DNA of 64,000 nt from Pseudoflavitalea rhizosphaerae (GTDB lineage Bacteria > Bacteroidota > Bacteroidia > Chitinophagales > Chitinophagaceae). Every line of letters begins with the position of its first letter. Positions within the stretch are counted from its first letter, which is position 1. The translations under genes and the position numbers were made by a program. Under the pieces are notes generated by a model. That model had not been told where the DNA came from and did no database searches. It saw nothing but the letters and a program-made list of their open reading frames with translations. Location of the stretch: assembly GCF_003991355.1 (NCBI RefSeq), contig NZ_RCSU01000013.1, forward strand, positions 62,001-126,000. The letters run 5' to 3'. Shown one piece after another: positions 1 to 9,204 of this stretch.

Positions 1-3000
1 GTAACATTGGTGGTGAAGGCTGCATCGTCGGCAAAGATGATAGCATAATCTGCACAGGCATCATTGGCAAGCGTGGTAGTGCCTACTGAAGCCTGCGGGA
101 AGCGGATGAACAACTGATCGGTAATACTGGTATTCTGTACTTTCCAGACGCGGTTCATACGGCGTCCGTTATCCACGCTTCCAGCATAACTGAATGCAGT
201 ATAAGTGCCGGCAGTATTGGTCATCGCTTGTGTATTGCCGTTATCTCCCCAGATCAGGAAATTACCATCAGCGATGGTGCCGGTATTCTCCTCATTAGTT
301 GGAGCGATAGTTCCCAGCGCCATGATCACCTGTCCATTGGTATTTGCATGCTGGCTTCTGCTCTGCTTTTGAAGCAGTGCGGAATTGAAGTCGTGACCGA
401 TGCCTGCCACATTATTATAGAATCCGGAATTGGCGGCGGCATCCCAGACAACCATATCCTGAGACGTAGTGTAGTTATTACTGTTATGAAGCGTAATACC
501 ATATTTGATTGCGAGGTAGGCATCCACTTTGTTACGTTCTGCATCAGTGATAGCGCCATTGCCGTAAATGATCAGCTCCCCGATATTTCCAACAAATCCT
601 GCGTCATCACCTCCGGCAACATTTACAGCATTGGATCCGAACATAAATCCTCCTGTCATCGCTCCCCTGGCAGTATGGTTGTAAATTGCCCCCATTACAT
701 TGCCATTAAGCCCTTTACTCATTGAGGTATTGGTAAAACGATGATACATGATGCTGGAAACATTGGTCAGGAAATTGATGTTCCCGGGGTTAGGAGCTCC
801 AAGGCTTCCTCCTGTGTTATCTCTTCTTGCTATTGTACCATTAGTATACAAACCAGGGTGATCCCAGTTGGTTCCATTAAGTGTGGTATTATCCATACCT
901 ATATTAAAGAACCTGGTGCCACTCATCCCCTCTTTCGTCATTGTGAAAATGTCAAAGTCAGTTGATGAAAGCGTAGGTTCGGTAATATTACCGATAGACT
1001 GGTTGGTAGCGGTAAAGTTGATGCCTGGGTTGAAATTGAAATAAGCAGAGTCCCCGGTTTTGAATTGAGGCAATGCTCCTGTTCCAAGCTGGGCAGTAAC
1101 AACGCCGGATGTGAAATCCGTCCATTTCACCAGGGTGGTTCCGGTTCCTCCAGATTCAGTCAGTTTATCCGCCCTGTACCAATGGCTCAGACCGTTTGTT
1201 ACGCCTCCGGGCGCTTGTACAAAAGCAGCAAGCGTAAAATACTGTCCATCGCTCAAGGTAACATCTGCATAGGCATATTCCACTCCATTTACAGTTTGTG
1301 TTCCTGCCATGTCTGTGAATACATCAGAGGCATCGAACACATTATCGGGGCTTTGCACCAGCTTCATGTTGGTAAGCCCTTTTGGCCAGGCTACGCGTAC
1401 AGTACCGATACTGCCGGTGTTTTGAACTTTCCAGATAGCTGCAAAGCGTTTATTGATGCCAGTTACACCGGTCATGTTTTCAGAGGGCGCTTTGGCCAGG
1501 TTATTATCGCCCCATACCAGGTACTGACCGTTCGATAATACACCGGTGTTGGCAGCATTGGTATTGGCCAGGCCGGTAGTACTGATCAGCACCTGCCTGC
1601 CTGTGTTGGTGCTCCATGATTGCTTTTGTGATAAAGAGCCAAGATCATCACGGCCAATACCGGCAATGTTATAGTGATATCCGTTATTCACTGTGGCATC
1701 CCATACGGTGCCATTCATTGAATTCTTATAATCGCGTGTTCCATTGGCGAAAGTAATTCCATACTTAATGGACATGTATGTTTCTACACGGTCCATTTCC
1801 GCTACATCCAATTTGTGTTCAAAAACCACCAATTCATTCAGCTGACCGTCCAATGCACCTGTATTGCCATCACGTCCCATCATCATATCACGGCCATTAT
1901 TATCCGTATTCAGAACATTCAGTATGGCATCTGCAGTTGTGTAGTCTGTGCGGATACCGTTCAGCGATACAGTGGCATTATCCAGGTTGGTGGTTCCGTT
2001 CTGCCAGCCTGCTCCTGCGGTAAAATATGATTTGTTCGCAAAAGCATTGCTGCTATATCCAGTGTATGCAGAGCCCGTTCTTGTATAGAACAACAACTTG
2101 TTTTCTGCGCCAAATATGTGTAAACCCGCGTCATCATTGCTTTCATTAAATCCAAAGAAACCTGTCTGGTTGACGGTATTTACATATCCTGCAGCATACA
2201 GCGATCCATTAGCTCTGTCTATTACCTGGTTCGCAATATCAGGATTGTAATATAATCGTGCATTATTATAAAAGGTAACGGTTGGATTAAAATTCGCCAG
2301 GGTTGTTTCGTTGGAGAAACGAGGACGTTGCTGCCCTGCATATTGACTGAAGTTATGTCCTGTACCGCGGTATTCATTCCATTGCTGAACATCCTGTCCG
2401 TCGGAAACCACTGTAGTTCCGGCATCAGAGAATAACTGACCAGTTGCATCTGCACGGTACCATGCAGCAGAAGCTACATTACCCGGACCTACAACATAAC
2501 CGGCAAAAGTGAAATACTGGCCGTCGGGAAGCGTAACATCTGCATAATTATACACCACGCCATTGATGGATAAAGTATTTCCAGTCATGTCTGTTCGCGG
2601 ATCGGTATCATCAAAGTTGTCGTCTGCACTCTGGATCAAATGTATCCCTGCAACTCCACTGGGCCAGCATACCCGTACAGTACCAATATTACCGGTATTC
2701 TGTACTTTCCATATGGCGGCAAAACGCAGGTTCAACTCAGGGATACCTGGATAAATAAACGAAGTTGCCATTGATTTGGCTAAACCATTATCTCCCCAGA
2801 GCAGCCACTGGCCCTCTGCCAGCCCGGTTGCATTCAATGCATTCGTATTTGCCAGACCGGTAGTTCCGATCAACACCTGCTGACCGGCAACATTGCTTTG
2901 TGATTGCTTCTGGTGAAGGGCGCTGCTTTCATCCCTGGCAAGGCCGGCAATATTCTTATTATAACCGGCATTGACGGTTGCATCCCAAACAACTGAAGAA

Positions 3001-5141
3001 GCACTATTGAGGTAATTGGGAACACCTGTACCATCCTCCGTTTTCAGCGTGATGCCATATTTTACGGCGAGGTAAGAATTGATCCTTTGCTTTTCATCGC
3101 CACCTGAGTTCTGGTGATCAATGCTGTAAGCAAATACTTCGGATATACCTCCCTGGTGATTTTCATTACCACTTCCCTGTACATTGTGCCCTTCGGAACC
3201 AATGGCAAAGTTGGCAGGAGTCCTGTTATTGTTCAATGTGCCTATATGTGTGGAAGTAGAGCTGTACGTTTTACCATCGAGATTCATGTAAACGCCATTG
3301 ATACCAGTTCCACGCCAGGACATACCTCCAATATTTGCCGGCAATGTTCGGGCATCCATATCCGTTGTCATGATCGCACGTCCGTTATCTCTCCATAATT
3401 CATATCGTTCATCCCAGCGGAAGAAATTAGGATCATCATCTGCCCATCCGTAAGGCGTGTTCCAGCCACCTCTGCCGGAGTTGAACATTACACCATAAGT
3501 AGAGCCCGGGCTATTGATGGTAGGAAAATACAGATCACCTTCCCTGTAGAAGAAATCATTATCTCCGTCGAAATAATAGAAGGGATTGAAATTGAAAGTA
3601 TAGGTTTTGTTATCGGCTTTGTAAGCATTATCGGTTACCAGTAAAGGCTGGTAGGTTGCGTTATTGTTCTGGGAAACGTCCCTTCCATTGCCAGATACGT
3701 CCTGCCATTTATTTTTTGCTCCGGGGGTTACTACGCCATCATCGGCTTTATGCCACATCAGCAGGCCATCCACCACTCCGCCCGGAGAAGGTACTTTGGC
3801 TGCGAAAGTAAAAAATTGGCCATCGGATAGAATTACATCAACATAATTATAAATAACGCCATTGATGGTTGTTTCGTTGGCAGACATATCAGAAACAACA
3901 TCAGTTGCATCAAAAACTGCATCGGAGCTCTGGATCAGTTTCAGGTTTATGAGGCTTTTGGGCCATGCAACGCGTACGGTGCCGACAGAGCCAGTGTTTT
4001 GCACTTTCCATGTAGCGGCGAACCTGTGGCTGATGCCCGTGATCCCTGTGATGGGGATATTTGCATTTTTGGAAAGATTATTATCTCCCCAGATTAGATA
4101 TTGTCCGTCTGTAAGACTGCCTGCATTGGCGGCATTAGTGTTGGCGAGCGATCCAACGCCAATGAGTACCTGCCGGCCTTCATTGGTGCTCCAGGATTGC
4201 TTTTGGTAAAGCGCTCCATTATTATCGCGTGCTATACCGGCAATATTGTTATGCCAGCCTGTATTGGCAGCTGCATTCCAAACGGTAGCATTAGTTGAGC
4301 TCTTGTAGTCCCGTCCTCCGCTGGCATAGGTTGTACCATATTTAATTGCCAGGTAGGTTTCCACCTGGTCCATCTGACTGCTTGTAAGCCTGTCTTCAAA
4401 AACAAGTATCTCATTCAACTGTCCGCTGAAAGCACCGTAGTTATTGTCGCCGCCAATACGCAGATCACGTGCGCCTGTAGAGAGATTTGCATTTTGAAGC
4501 TGGCTGCCTGAATAGTCGATTCTGTTTCCGTTCAGAGATACAGTAGCACCGGCATAACTGGCATTAGTACCCGCAGCATTCCTCCAACCAGCACCAGCTG
4601 TAAAGAAAGATTTTGCCGCCATGGGCTCAGTACTTTGTCCCTGGTATCCGGGACCGCCGGTAAAGAAAAGTAAATGGAAGTTTGAAGCATAGGCATGCAG
4701 GCCGGGATAGTCCATAGATGGATGAAAGCCAAGCATGCCACTGCGTTTTTGTACATTCATGAAGCCTGCTGCATACAAAGAGCCTTCAGCTCTGTCTATT
4801 ATGTTGATCCCTGTTCCGGCAGTGAATTGCATCCAATCGTTACTGCCATCGAAGGTTAGGGTTGGATTAAAGTTAGCAAGGGTTGTGGCATTGGAGAAAA
4901 CAGGTCTTGAACCTGATGTTGTCTGCAACAAATTAAATCCTGTGCCGGAATATTCGTTCCACCTGTAAACCGTGCTGTTGTCAGACACCTGGGTGGTGCC
5001 ATTGTCTGTAAATAATCCTGAAATTATATCAGCCCGGTACCAGGCTGCGGCAGGAACTCCGCCGGGTGATTGTCCTTTAAGGGAAAGGGTCGACAGCAAT
5101 ATACCCGCCAGCCCCAAAGAGCAGATCTTTCTTGTGTGCAT
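1..5141 (-). CDS. giant secreted adhesin-like protein with four LamG/DUF8202-like modules (3' end outside window)
   Basis: The reading frame is open from the ATG at 5141 to the window edge (1713 codons, no stop). Residues 1-23 form a Sec signal peptide (MHTRKICSLGLAGILLSTLS, cleaved near KG-QS). After it the same module is repeated. Each begins with a W-(Y/H)-(R/K)-A-D motif at W34, W463, W894 and W1321, so the period is 427-431 residues; the fourth module runs off the window. Within each module are a concanavalin/LamG-like beta-sandwich region (NFNP...F), a KYGIT segment, an IAG(I/L)xRD...QKQS motif and a closing FAAxWKVQNTG...VRVAWP stretch. Such modules are common in Bacteroidota surface proteins carrying T9SS sorting domains. 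A carbohydrate- or surface-binding role is inferred. The C-terminus, which would show a sorting signal, is not visible. No -7 box was found just upstream of the start. Confidence 0.85.
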   Translation of the reverse strand, partial: MHTRKICSLGLAGILLSTLSLKGQSPGGVPAAAWYRADIISGLFTDNGTTQVSDNSTVYRWNEYSGTGFNLLQTTSGSRPVFSNATTLANFNPTLTFDGSNDWMQFTAGTGINIIDRAEGSLYAAGFMNVQKRSGMLGFHPSMDYPGLHAYASNFHLLFFTGGPGYQGQSTEPMAAKSFFTAGAGWRNAAGTNASYAGATVSLNGNRIDYSGSQLQNANLSTGARDLRIGGDNNYGAFSGQLNEILVFEDRLTSSQMDQVETYLAIKYGTTYASGGRDYKSSTNATVWNAAANTGWHNNIAGIARDNNGALYQKQSWSTNEGRQVLIGVGSLANTNAANAGSLTDGQYLIWGDNNLSKNANIPITGITGISHRFAATWKVQNTGSVGTVRVAWPKSLINLKLIQSSDAVFDATDVVSDMSANETTINGVIYNYVDVILSDGQFFTFAAKVPSPGGVVDGLLMWHKADDGVVTPGAKNKWQDVSGNGRDVSQNNNATYQPLLVTDNAYKADNKTYTFNFNPFYYFDGDNDFFYREGDLYFPTINSPGSTYGVMFNSGRGGWNTPYGWADDDPNFFRWDERYELWRDNGRAIMTTDMDARTLPANIGGMSWRGTGINGVYMNLDGKTYSSTSTHIGTLNNNRTPANFAIGSEGHNVQGSGNENHQGGISEVFAYSIDHQNSGGDEKQRINSYLAVKYGITLKTEDGTGVPNYLNSASSVVWDATVNAGYNKNIAGLARDESSALHQKQSQSNVAGQQVLIGTTGLANTNALNATGLAEGQWLLWGDNGLAKSMATSFIYPGIPELNLRFAAIWKVQNTGNIGTVRVCWPSGVAGIHLIQSADDNFDDTDPRTDMTGNTLSINGVVYNYADVTLPDGQYFTFAGYVVGPGNVASAAWYRADATGQLFSDAGTTVVSDGQDVQQWNEYRGTGHNFSQYAGQQRPRFSNETTLANFNPTVTFYNNARLYYNPDIANQVIDRANGSLYAAGYVNTVNQTGFFGFNESNDDAGLHIFGAENKLLFYTRTGSAYTGYSSNAFANKSYFTAGAGWQNGTTNLDNATVSLNGIRTDYTTADAILNVLNTDNNGRDMMMGRDGNTGALDGQLNELVVFEHKLDVAEMDRVETYMSIKYGITFANGTRDYKNSMNGTVWDATVNNGYHYNIAGIGRDDLGSLSQKQSWSTNTGRQVLISTTGLANTNAANTGVLSNGQYLVWGDNNLAKAPSENMTGVTGINKRFAAIWKVQNTGSIGTVRVAWPKGLTNMKLVQSPDNVFDASDVFTDMAGTQTVNGVEYAYADVTLSDGQYFTLAAFVQAPGGVTNGLSHWYRADKLTESGGTGTTLVKWTDFTSGVVTAQLGTGALPQFKTGDSAYFNFNPGINFTATNQSIGNITEPTLSSTDFDIFTMTKEGMSGTRFFNIGMDNTTLNGTNWDHPGLYTNGTIARRDNTGGSLGAPNPGNINFLTNVSSIMYHRFTNTSMSKGLNGNVMGAIYNHTARGAMTGGFMFGSNAVNVAGGDDAGFVGNIGELIIYGNGAITDAERNKVDAYLAIKYGITLHNSNNYTTSQDMVVWDAAANSGFYNNVAGIGHDFNSALLQKQSRSQHANTNGQVIMALGTIAPTNEENTGTIADGNFLIWGDNGNTQAMTNTAGTYTAFSYAGSVDNGRRMNRVWKVQNTSITDQLFIRFPQASVGTTTLANDACADYAIIFADDAAFTTNV

Positions 5142-5725
5142 AAGAAGAAGGAATTTGAAAAGGAAAATGGATGATTAACCGTCCGCACTGGTTCTCGTAT
5201 TAAAAATAGTCACATTATGACGATCCGCTTTGAGATACAGTAATACCTGAGGTTAACAATAGTACTTTCCCTATAATAGAAAACCCGTATGCCCGGATAA
5301 GGTTAATCATCTAACAAGATAGAAGCCAGGTACGAAGGAGAATTTTTTCTAACAAGCATTTTCATGAATGCCGCATTCCATAAGGGTTTCCCTTTATAAA
5401 CCAATGAACTGCATCAATAGACTGTGGCTGATATGAAAGAGGTAACCCCATTATTCGTCCATAAACGTATACAGTACTTCTTCAACTCACCAATTCAATA
5501 AATTATATACTACAGTTATCCATATAGTTAATTCATTAGTTTTGTCCAGTATAAGCCTATAACCAACCTCTTAATGATTCGTATTGGTTTATTGATGGCC
5601 CTTTTTCCCGTTGCAGATGAAAAATCCGGAAAAAAGCAGTTCATCAGAAATGAACAATCGGATATAGTGATAATGGAAAATGAGACAACCCCTTCACGTC
5701 AATTAAACAAATATCCTCTTAACCA
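5142..5725. other. intergenic region between the adhesin and the response regulator
   Basis: This divergent region must hold the promoters of the adhesin (minus) and the response regulator (plus). A plus-strand -7 box is annotated separately at 5537-5544. A 62-codon open frame at 5574-5762 overlaps the regulator start. It has no recognisable domain or signal, so I do not call it a gene, although a leader peptide cannot be excluded. Nothing else is evident. Confidence 0.4.
5537..5544 (+). promoter_or_regulatory. candidate -7 box of the response regulator operon
   Basis: TAGTTTTG matches the Bacteroidota housekeeping -7 consensus TAnnTTTG exactly. The expected start point near 5550 would give a leader of about 175 nt before the regulator ATG at 5726. 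The -33 TTG element is not clear, so this is a motif match only. Confidence 0.4.
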
Positions 5726-6403
5726 ATGGAAAGCAAACAGGCCAGGTACAATTCAGTATTAGTCATAGATGATCATAAGATGGTGGCCAATGGTATAAAG
5801 TTGTTGATAGGAGATCTTTTTGAAAATTTCTACATGGCTCATGATGGTGCGAGTGGCATGAGTAAAGCTTTACAGCATTTCCCTAAACTGATCATTGTTG
5901 ATTATTCCCTTCCCGATACTACAGGTGAAATACTGGTACGGGAACTGAAATATAAGATCCCATCAGCCAGGGTATTGGCATATACTTATACCTATTCCGC
6001 CGAAACGATTGTAAAGATGTTTCAATCCGGGATCAACGGCTATGTGATCAAAAAAGAGAATGATGATGATTTCATCCGGGCAATACATGTGTTGATGGAA
6101 GGCCGTGATTATTTCTGCAGTGAAGCCCGGGCGCATATTCTGAATCGTTTTTCCAACACAGACGAAGATCATACCATCAGACATCTGATAGCAAACACAA
6201 AGTTCTCAGGAAAAGAACTTGAGCTGATCAGATTATTGTGCAGACAAATGACCACCAAAGAAATAAGCAGTCATTTATACCTTTCTGAGCGGACCGTGGA
6301 ACAATACCGGAGCAGTATAACCAGACGTATAGGAGCCAGGAATCTTGCAGGGGTTATCAAATTTGCCTTACAGAACGGCATCATTCAACTCGACGAATTA
6401 TGA
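5726..6403 (+). CDS. LuxR/NarL-family response regulator
   Basis: The 225-residue protein has an N-terminal receiver domain (acidic pair D15-D16, phospho-acceptor D59 in LIIVDYSLPD, conserved lysine in GYVIKKEN). Its C-terminal LuxR-type helix-turn-helix contains FSGKELELIRLLCRQMTTKE and LSERTVEQYRSSI. This is the normal length and order for the family. No histidine kinase gene adjoins it, so it is an orphan regulator in this window. The secreted T9SS protein starts 25 nt downstream, suggesting co-transcription, and the adhesin is divergent. Control of surface-protein expression is therefore a reasonable inference, not shown by the sequence. The ATG at 5726 gives the complete receiver domain. 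Confidence 0.9.
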   Translation: MESKQARYNSVLVIDDHKMVANGIKLLIGDLFENFYMAHDGASGMSKALQHFPKLIIVDYSLPDTTGEILVRELKYKIPSARVLAYTYTYSAETIVKMFQSGINGYVIKKENDDDFIRAIHVLMEGRDYFCSEARAHILNRFSNTDEDHTIRHLIANTKFSGKELELIRLLCRQMTTKEISSHLYLSERTVEQYRSSITRRIGARNLAGVIKFALQNGIIQLDEL

Positions 6404-6428
6404 TACCTACCGTCACTATATCAATCCT

Positions 6429-8990
6429 ATGCATATGCTTACGAAGAAAGCACAATCAACAAAACAATTCTTAAACAAAATCAACCCAACACTTCTTCTC
6501 TTATTTCTCATTTTTTACACATCAACCTTACAGGCTCAAAATTGCACAATCAATGCGGGCGGAAATGCGATCGTCTGCGGCTCAACCACTACCTTAACAG
6601 GAACAGAAAGCGGCACAACCGGTGCCGGAACGCCTGTATGGACCTTTGTATCCGGGCCGGTGGTCCCCACTATCGCCACCCCCAATTCCCTGGTTACCAA
6701 TATAACCGGAATGACAATGGATGGCAATTATGTATTCCAGCTTTCCCGCGCCTGCGGAACCGGCACCGCCATTTCAACGGTTACGATCACCGCCCATCCG
6801 CGTCCGGCAAGTTTTACTGCCGGCCCTGAAATTACCAATGTTTGCGCAACGGTAGGCACAACCCCGTTGGCTGGTGTTATACCTGCAGGATTTACAGGCG
6901 CCTGGAGGTCAGTGAATATTTATTCCTGGAGCAGGTATAGTACAGTGGTCAATACCAATTCCAGCTTTGACAATACCACTACAGCCACTCCTGTCTTTTC
7001 ACTGATCAATAAAGCCAACCATACGATTGATCCGTCTTATTACGCCATTTTGAGAATTACGTCTGCCGATAATACATGTAGTTATGAAGACACGACAATT
7101 GTAAGATTTGTTCCGAATCCTGTTCTGGTGTATACCGGCACCACCAGCCTTTGCCGGGATGCAGGTAATGACCGGACAGTCATTTTCCCAGCAGCCGGCT
7201 CACCAATAGTGGCAACAAATTATCCCAACACTTCCGGAGCGGCAAGCTCGGGTACTGCCATTTCCATCAATGTGGTCAGCCAGCCTGCCGGAGCCAACCT
7301 TACGTTTGACCGTATCAGTGATGAAGGAAGACTTTTCCTTGCAGGTGGTACTATTCCGGGTACCTATCAAATCCAACTAACGGTCACGAATAGCTGTGGA
7401 ACCCACACTACACCAACATTGACTTACAACTTTACCGGCGTCAAGCCACACTTCGTTAATTTTCAGCCTGCCGGGCACGAAGCTCCGGAACAACTGACGA
7501 TCTACTCCAATGCCGGATCCGGGGGAGAGGTCCATTGCAGCAGCAAGGCAGGGACTACAACTCCCGAAACATTTTATTTCAGTATCGATCCGGCAGATCC
7601 CGCTACAGTGGTTACTACAGTTACAAACAGAGGCATCACCCCTCCGGGAGGAGCGCCTACCATAGCGCTGTCTGGCGCCGGGACCTACGACAGAATGGTT
7701 ACCGTAACGCCTCCTGCGGGAGGATGGAGCGTTGGAACATATTCATTTTCGGTATCAACATCCAATGGCGCCTGTGAGGTAAACCAGTCCTATTTTATTC
7801 ATATCACCGATAATGGCCGTACGAATGTTGGAGTGCCGGACGTGAGCGCCTGCTACACGGCTGCAGGAGCCGTAATATCGGCAACTGTTCCGCTTCCTGC
7901 GGTGTACAAGGGTGTTGTGAATTCAAGCTATCTGCAGGAATTTGGTGGCTACTACAATTTTGCTGTAGTTTCCAAACCAGCAGGGTCTGCCAATCCAACT
8001 TATACCTCTACAAGTTTACGCAGCCTTACCAGCACAAGCACTACCATTTCCAATCTCAACATGCCTGGTGATTATGTATTCAGCATCACAGCCATGAATG
8101 GGCCCGGAGCTGGTCCGATCATGGCGGCAGAATATGGTTGCAGCGGCGCCTCATTGTCGGGCAATTTCACCATTCACGTTGAAGAAAAGATAAACCCGAA
8201 TGCAGGTTCCGATCTGACCAGTTGTACGCAGTCAGTGCCGCTGCTGGGTAATTCAGCTGGGGCTGGAACGGGCCTATGGACTTTCATTGATGGACCTGCC
8301 GGCGCCAGTCCAACTATTGCATCGCCGGGAAGTCCTTCCACTACAGCCAGCAATCTTGATTTTATCGGGCAGTACCGCTTTGCCTGGAATATCACAACAC
8401 CTTTGGGAGGATGCACCGGGCAGGATATTGTAACTTACGATATCACCTGTGCATTACCGGTAAGCTTAACCGAATTTACCGCCACCAGGCAATCCGCTGC
8501 TGTAGTCCTCAACTGGTCCACTGCTTCGGAATCAAATAACCGTGGCTTTTCTATTGAACATTCCACAGATGGCAGCACCTGGACCTCAATCGGCTTCCAG
8601 CCCTCAAAAGCAGAAGGAGGAAATAGTTCCGGGACAATCGCCTACAGTTATAAACACAATAGCCCGGCAAACAGTACCAATTTCTACAGGTTGAAGCAGA
8701 TCGACTTCGACGGGAAATGGGAATACAGTCCAGTCCGCCAGATAAGGGTGAATGGACAAAGTATTCTCGTTTATCCCAATCCTGCAAAGGATATCATAAC
8801 AATTCAGGGTCTGGCGGGCAATGAAACGATCCAGGTATTCGATGCAACCGGCAGGAAGGTCAAACAGCTTAGCGGCATGCCGCAACAGCAGAAGATCTCC
8901 ATTGCCGATCTGCGAGAAGGGACCTATCATATCATTGTGGTAACCCGGGAAGGAAATATGTCATCGCATAAGATCACCAAGCTGAAGTAA
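6429..8990 (+). CDS. T9SS-exported Ig/PKD-like surface protein
   Basis: The frame stays open upstream into the regulator gene, but the ATG at 6429 (or 6435) places a clear Sec signal peptide at the N-terminus: basic residues, then LLLLFLIFYTSTLQAQ. The mature protein is Thr/Ser/Gly-rich with repeated Ig/PKD-like segments, several holding the pattern C...G...W...GP seen in Bacteroidota adhesins. Near the C-terminus LPVSLTEFTA is followed by a SxENNRGFxIE-like segment. The last ~75 residues are a type A T9SS sorting domain: VYPNPAKDIITIQG, VFDATGRKVKQL and a final GNMSSHKITKLK. It is thus predicted to cross the outer membrane by T9SS and be anchored or released. It lies 25 nt after the response regulator. 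Ligand and function are unknown. Confidence 0.88.
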   Translation: MHMLTKKAQSTKQFLNKINPTLLLLFLIFYTSTLQAQNCTINAGGNAIVCGSTTTLTGTESGTTGAGTPVWTFVSGPVVPTIATPNSLVTNITGMTMDGNYVFQLSRACGTGTAISTVTITAHPRPASFTAGPEITNVCATVGTTPLAGVIPAGFTGAWRSVNIYSWSRYSTVVNTNSSFDNTTTATPVFSLINKANHTIDPSYYAILRITSADNTCSYEDTTIVRFVPNPVLVYTGTTSLCRDAGNDRTVIFPAAGSPIVATNYPNTSGAASSGTAISINVVSQPAGANLTFDRISDEGRLFLAGGTIPGTYQIQLTVTNSCGTHTTPTLTYNFTGVKPHFVNFQPAGHEAPEQLTIYSNAGSGGEVHCSSKAGTTTPETFYFSIDPADPATVVTTVTNRGITPPGGAPTIALSGAGTYDRMVTVTPPAGGWSVGTYSFSVSTSNGACEVNQSYFIHITDNGRTNVGVPDVSACYTAAGAVISATVPLPAVYKGVVNSSYLQEFGGYYNFAVVSKPAGSANPTYTSTSLRSLTSTSTTISNLNMPGDYVFSITAMNGPGAGPIMAAEYGCSGASLSGNFTIHVEEKINPNAGSDLTSCTQSVPLLGNSAGAGTGLWTFIDGPAGASPTIASPGSPSTTASNLDFIGQYRFAWNITTPLGGCTGQDIVTYDITCALPVSLTEFTATRQSAAVVLNWSTASESNNRGFSIEHSTDGSTWTSIGFQPSKAEGGNSSGTIAYSYKHNSPANSTNFYRLKQIDFDGKWEYSPVRQIRVNGQSILVYPNPAKDIITIQGLAGNETIQVFDATGRKVKQLSGMPQQQKISIADLREGTYHIIVVTREGNMSSHKITKLK

Positions 8991-9010
8991 TATTCGCCAG
9001 GAAGAATTAT

Positions 9011-9186
9011 GGGACTGACTAAAAAGCTACCATCTTAGAATTTCGGTGAGCCCACTCGCTCGCCTCTGGCGAGTGAGTTTTGTTTAGTCGCCTCCGGCGA
9101 CGCGGTGTTCGCCGGAGGCGAACTAATACAAGTCACTCGCCGGGAGGCGAGCGACTGCCAGCTCTCTGACCTTTTTAGTCAGCCCC
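9011..9186. repeat. nested palindromic repeat, copy A, enclosed by a 16-bp inverted repeat
   Basis: The core at 9053-9158 has four sub-palindromes in tandem: CTCGCCTCTGGCGAG, GTCGCCTCCGGCGAC, TCGCCGGAGGCGA and CTCGCCGGGAGGCGAG. The first pairs with the last and the second with the third, so the whole can fold as one nested hairpin. Bases 9083-9123 are identical to 59814-59854 (41 nt). Outside the core, GGGACTGACTAAAAAG (9011-9026) and CTTTTTAGTCAGCCCC (9171-9186) form an additional inverted repeat with one mismatch. The element lies between convergent genes and may also act as a bidirectional terminator. Confidence 0.85.
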
Positions 9187-9204
9187 ATTAACCTGTCTGC
9201 AGGT

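Noticed and set aside
228-725. 165-codon ORF and other small plus-strand ORFs in 1-5100
   Set aside because: They are antisense to the adhesin, whose frame is continuous and modular.
5574-5762. 62-codon ORF overlapping the response regulator start
   Set aside because: No domain, signal or supporting ribosome binding site; it overlaps the regulator in another frame.
9053-9158. CRISPR array
   Set aside because: The palindromic units have no regular spacing with unique spacers and no cas genes are present.
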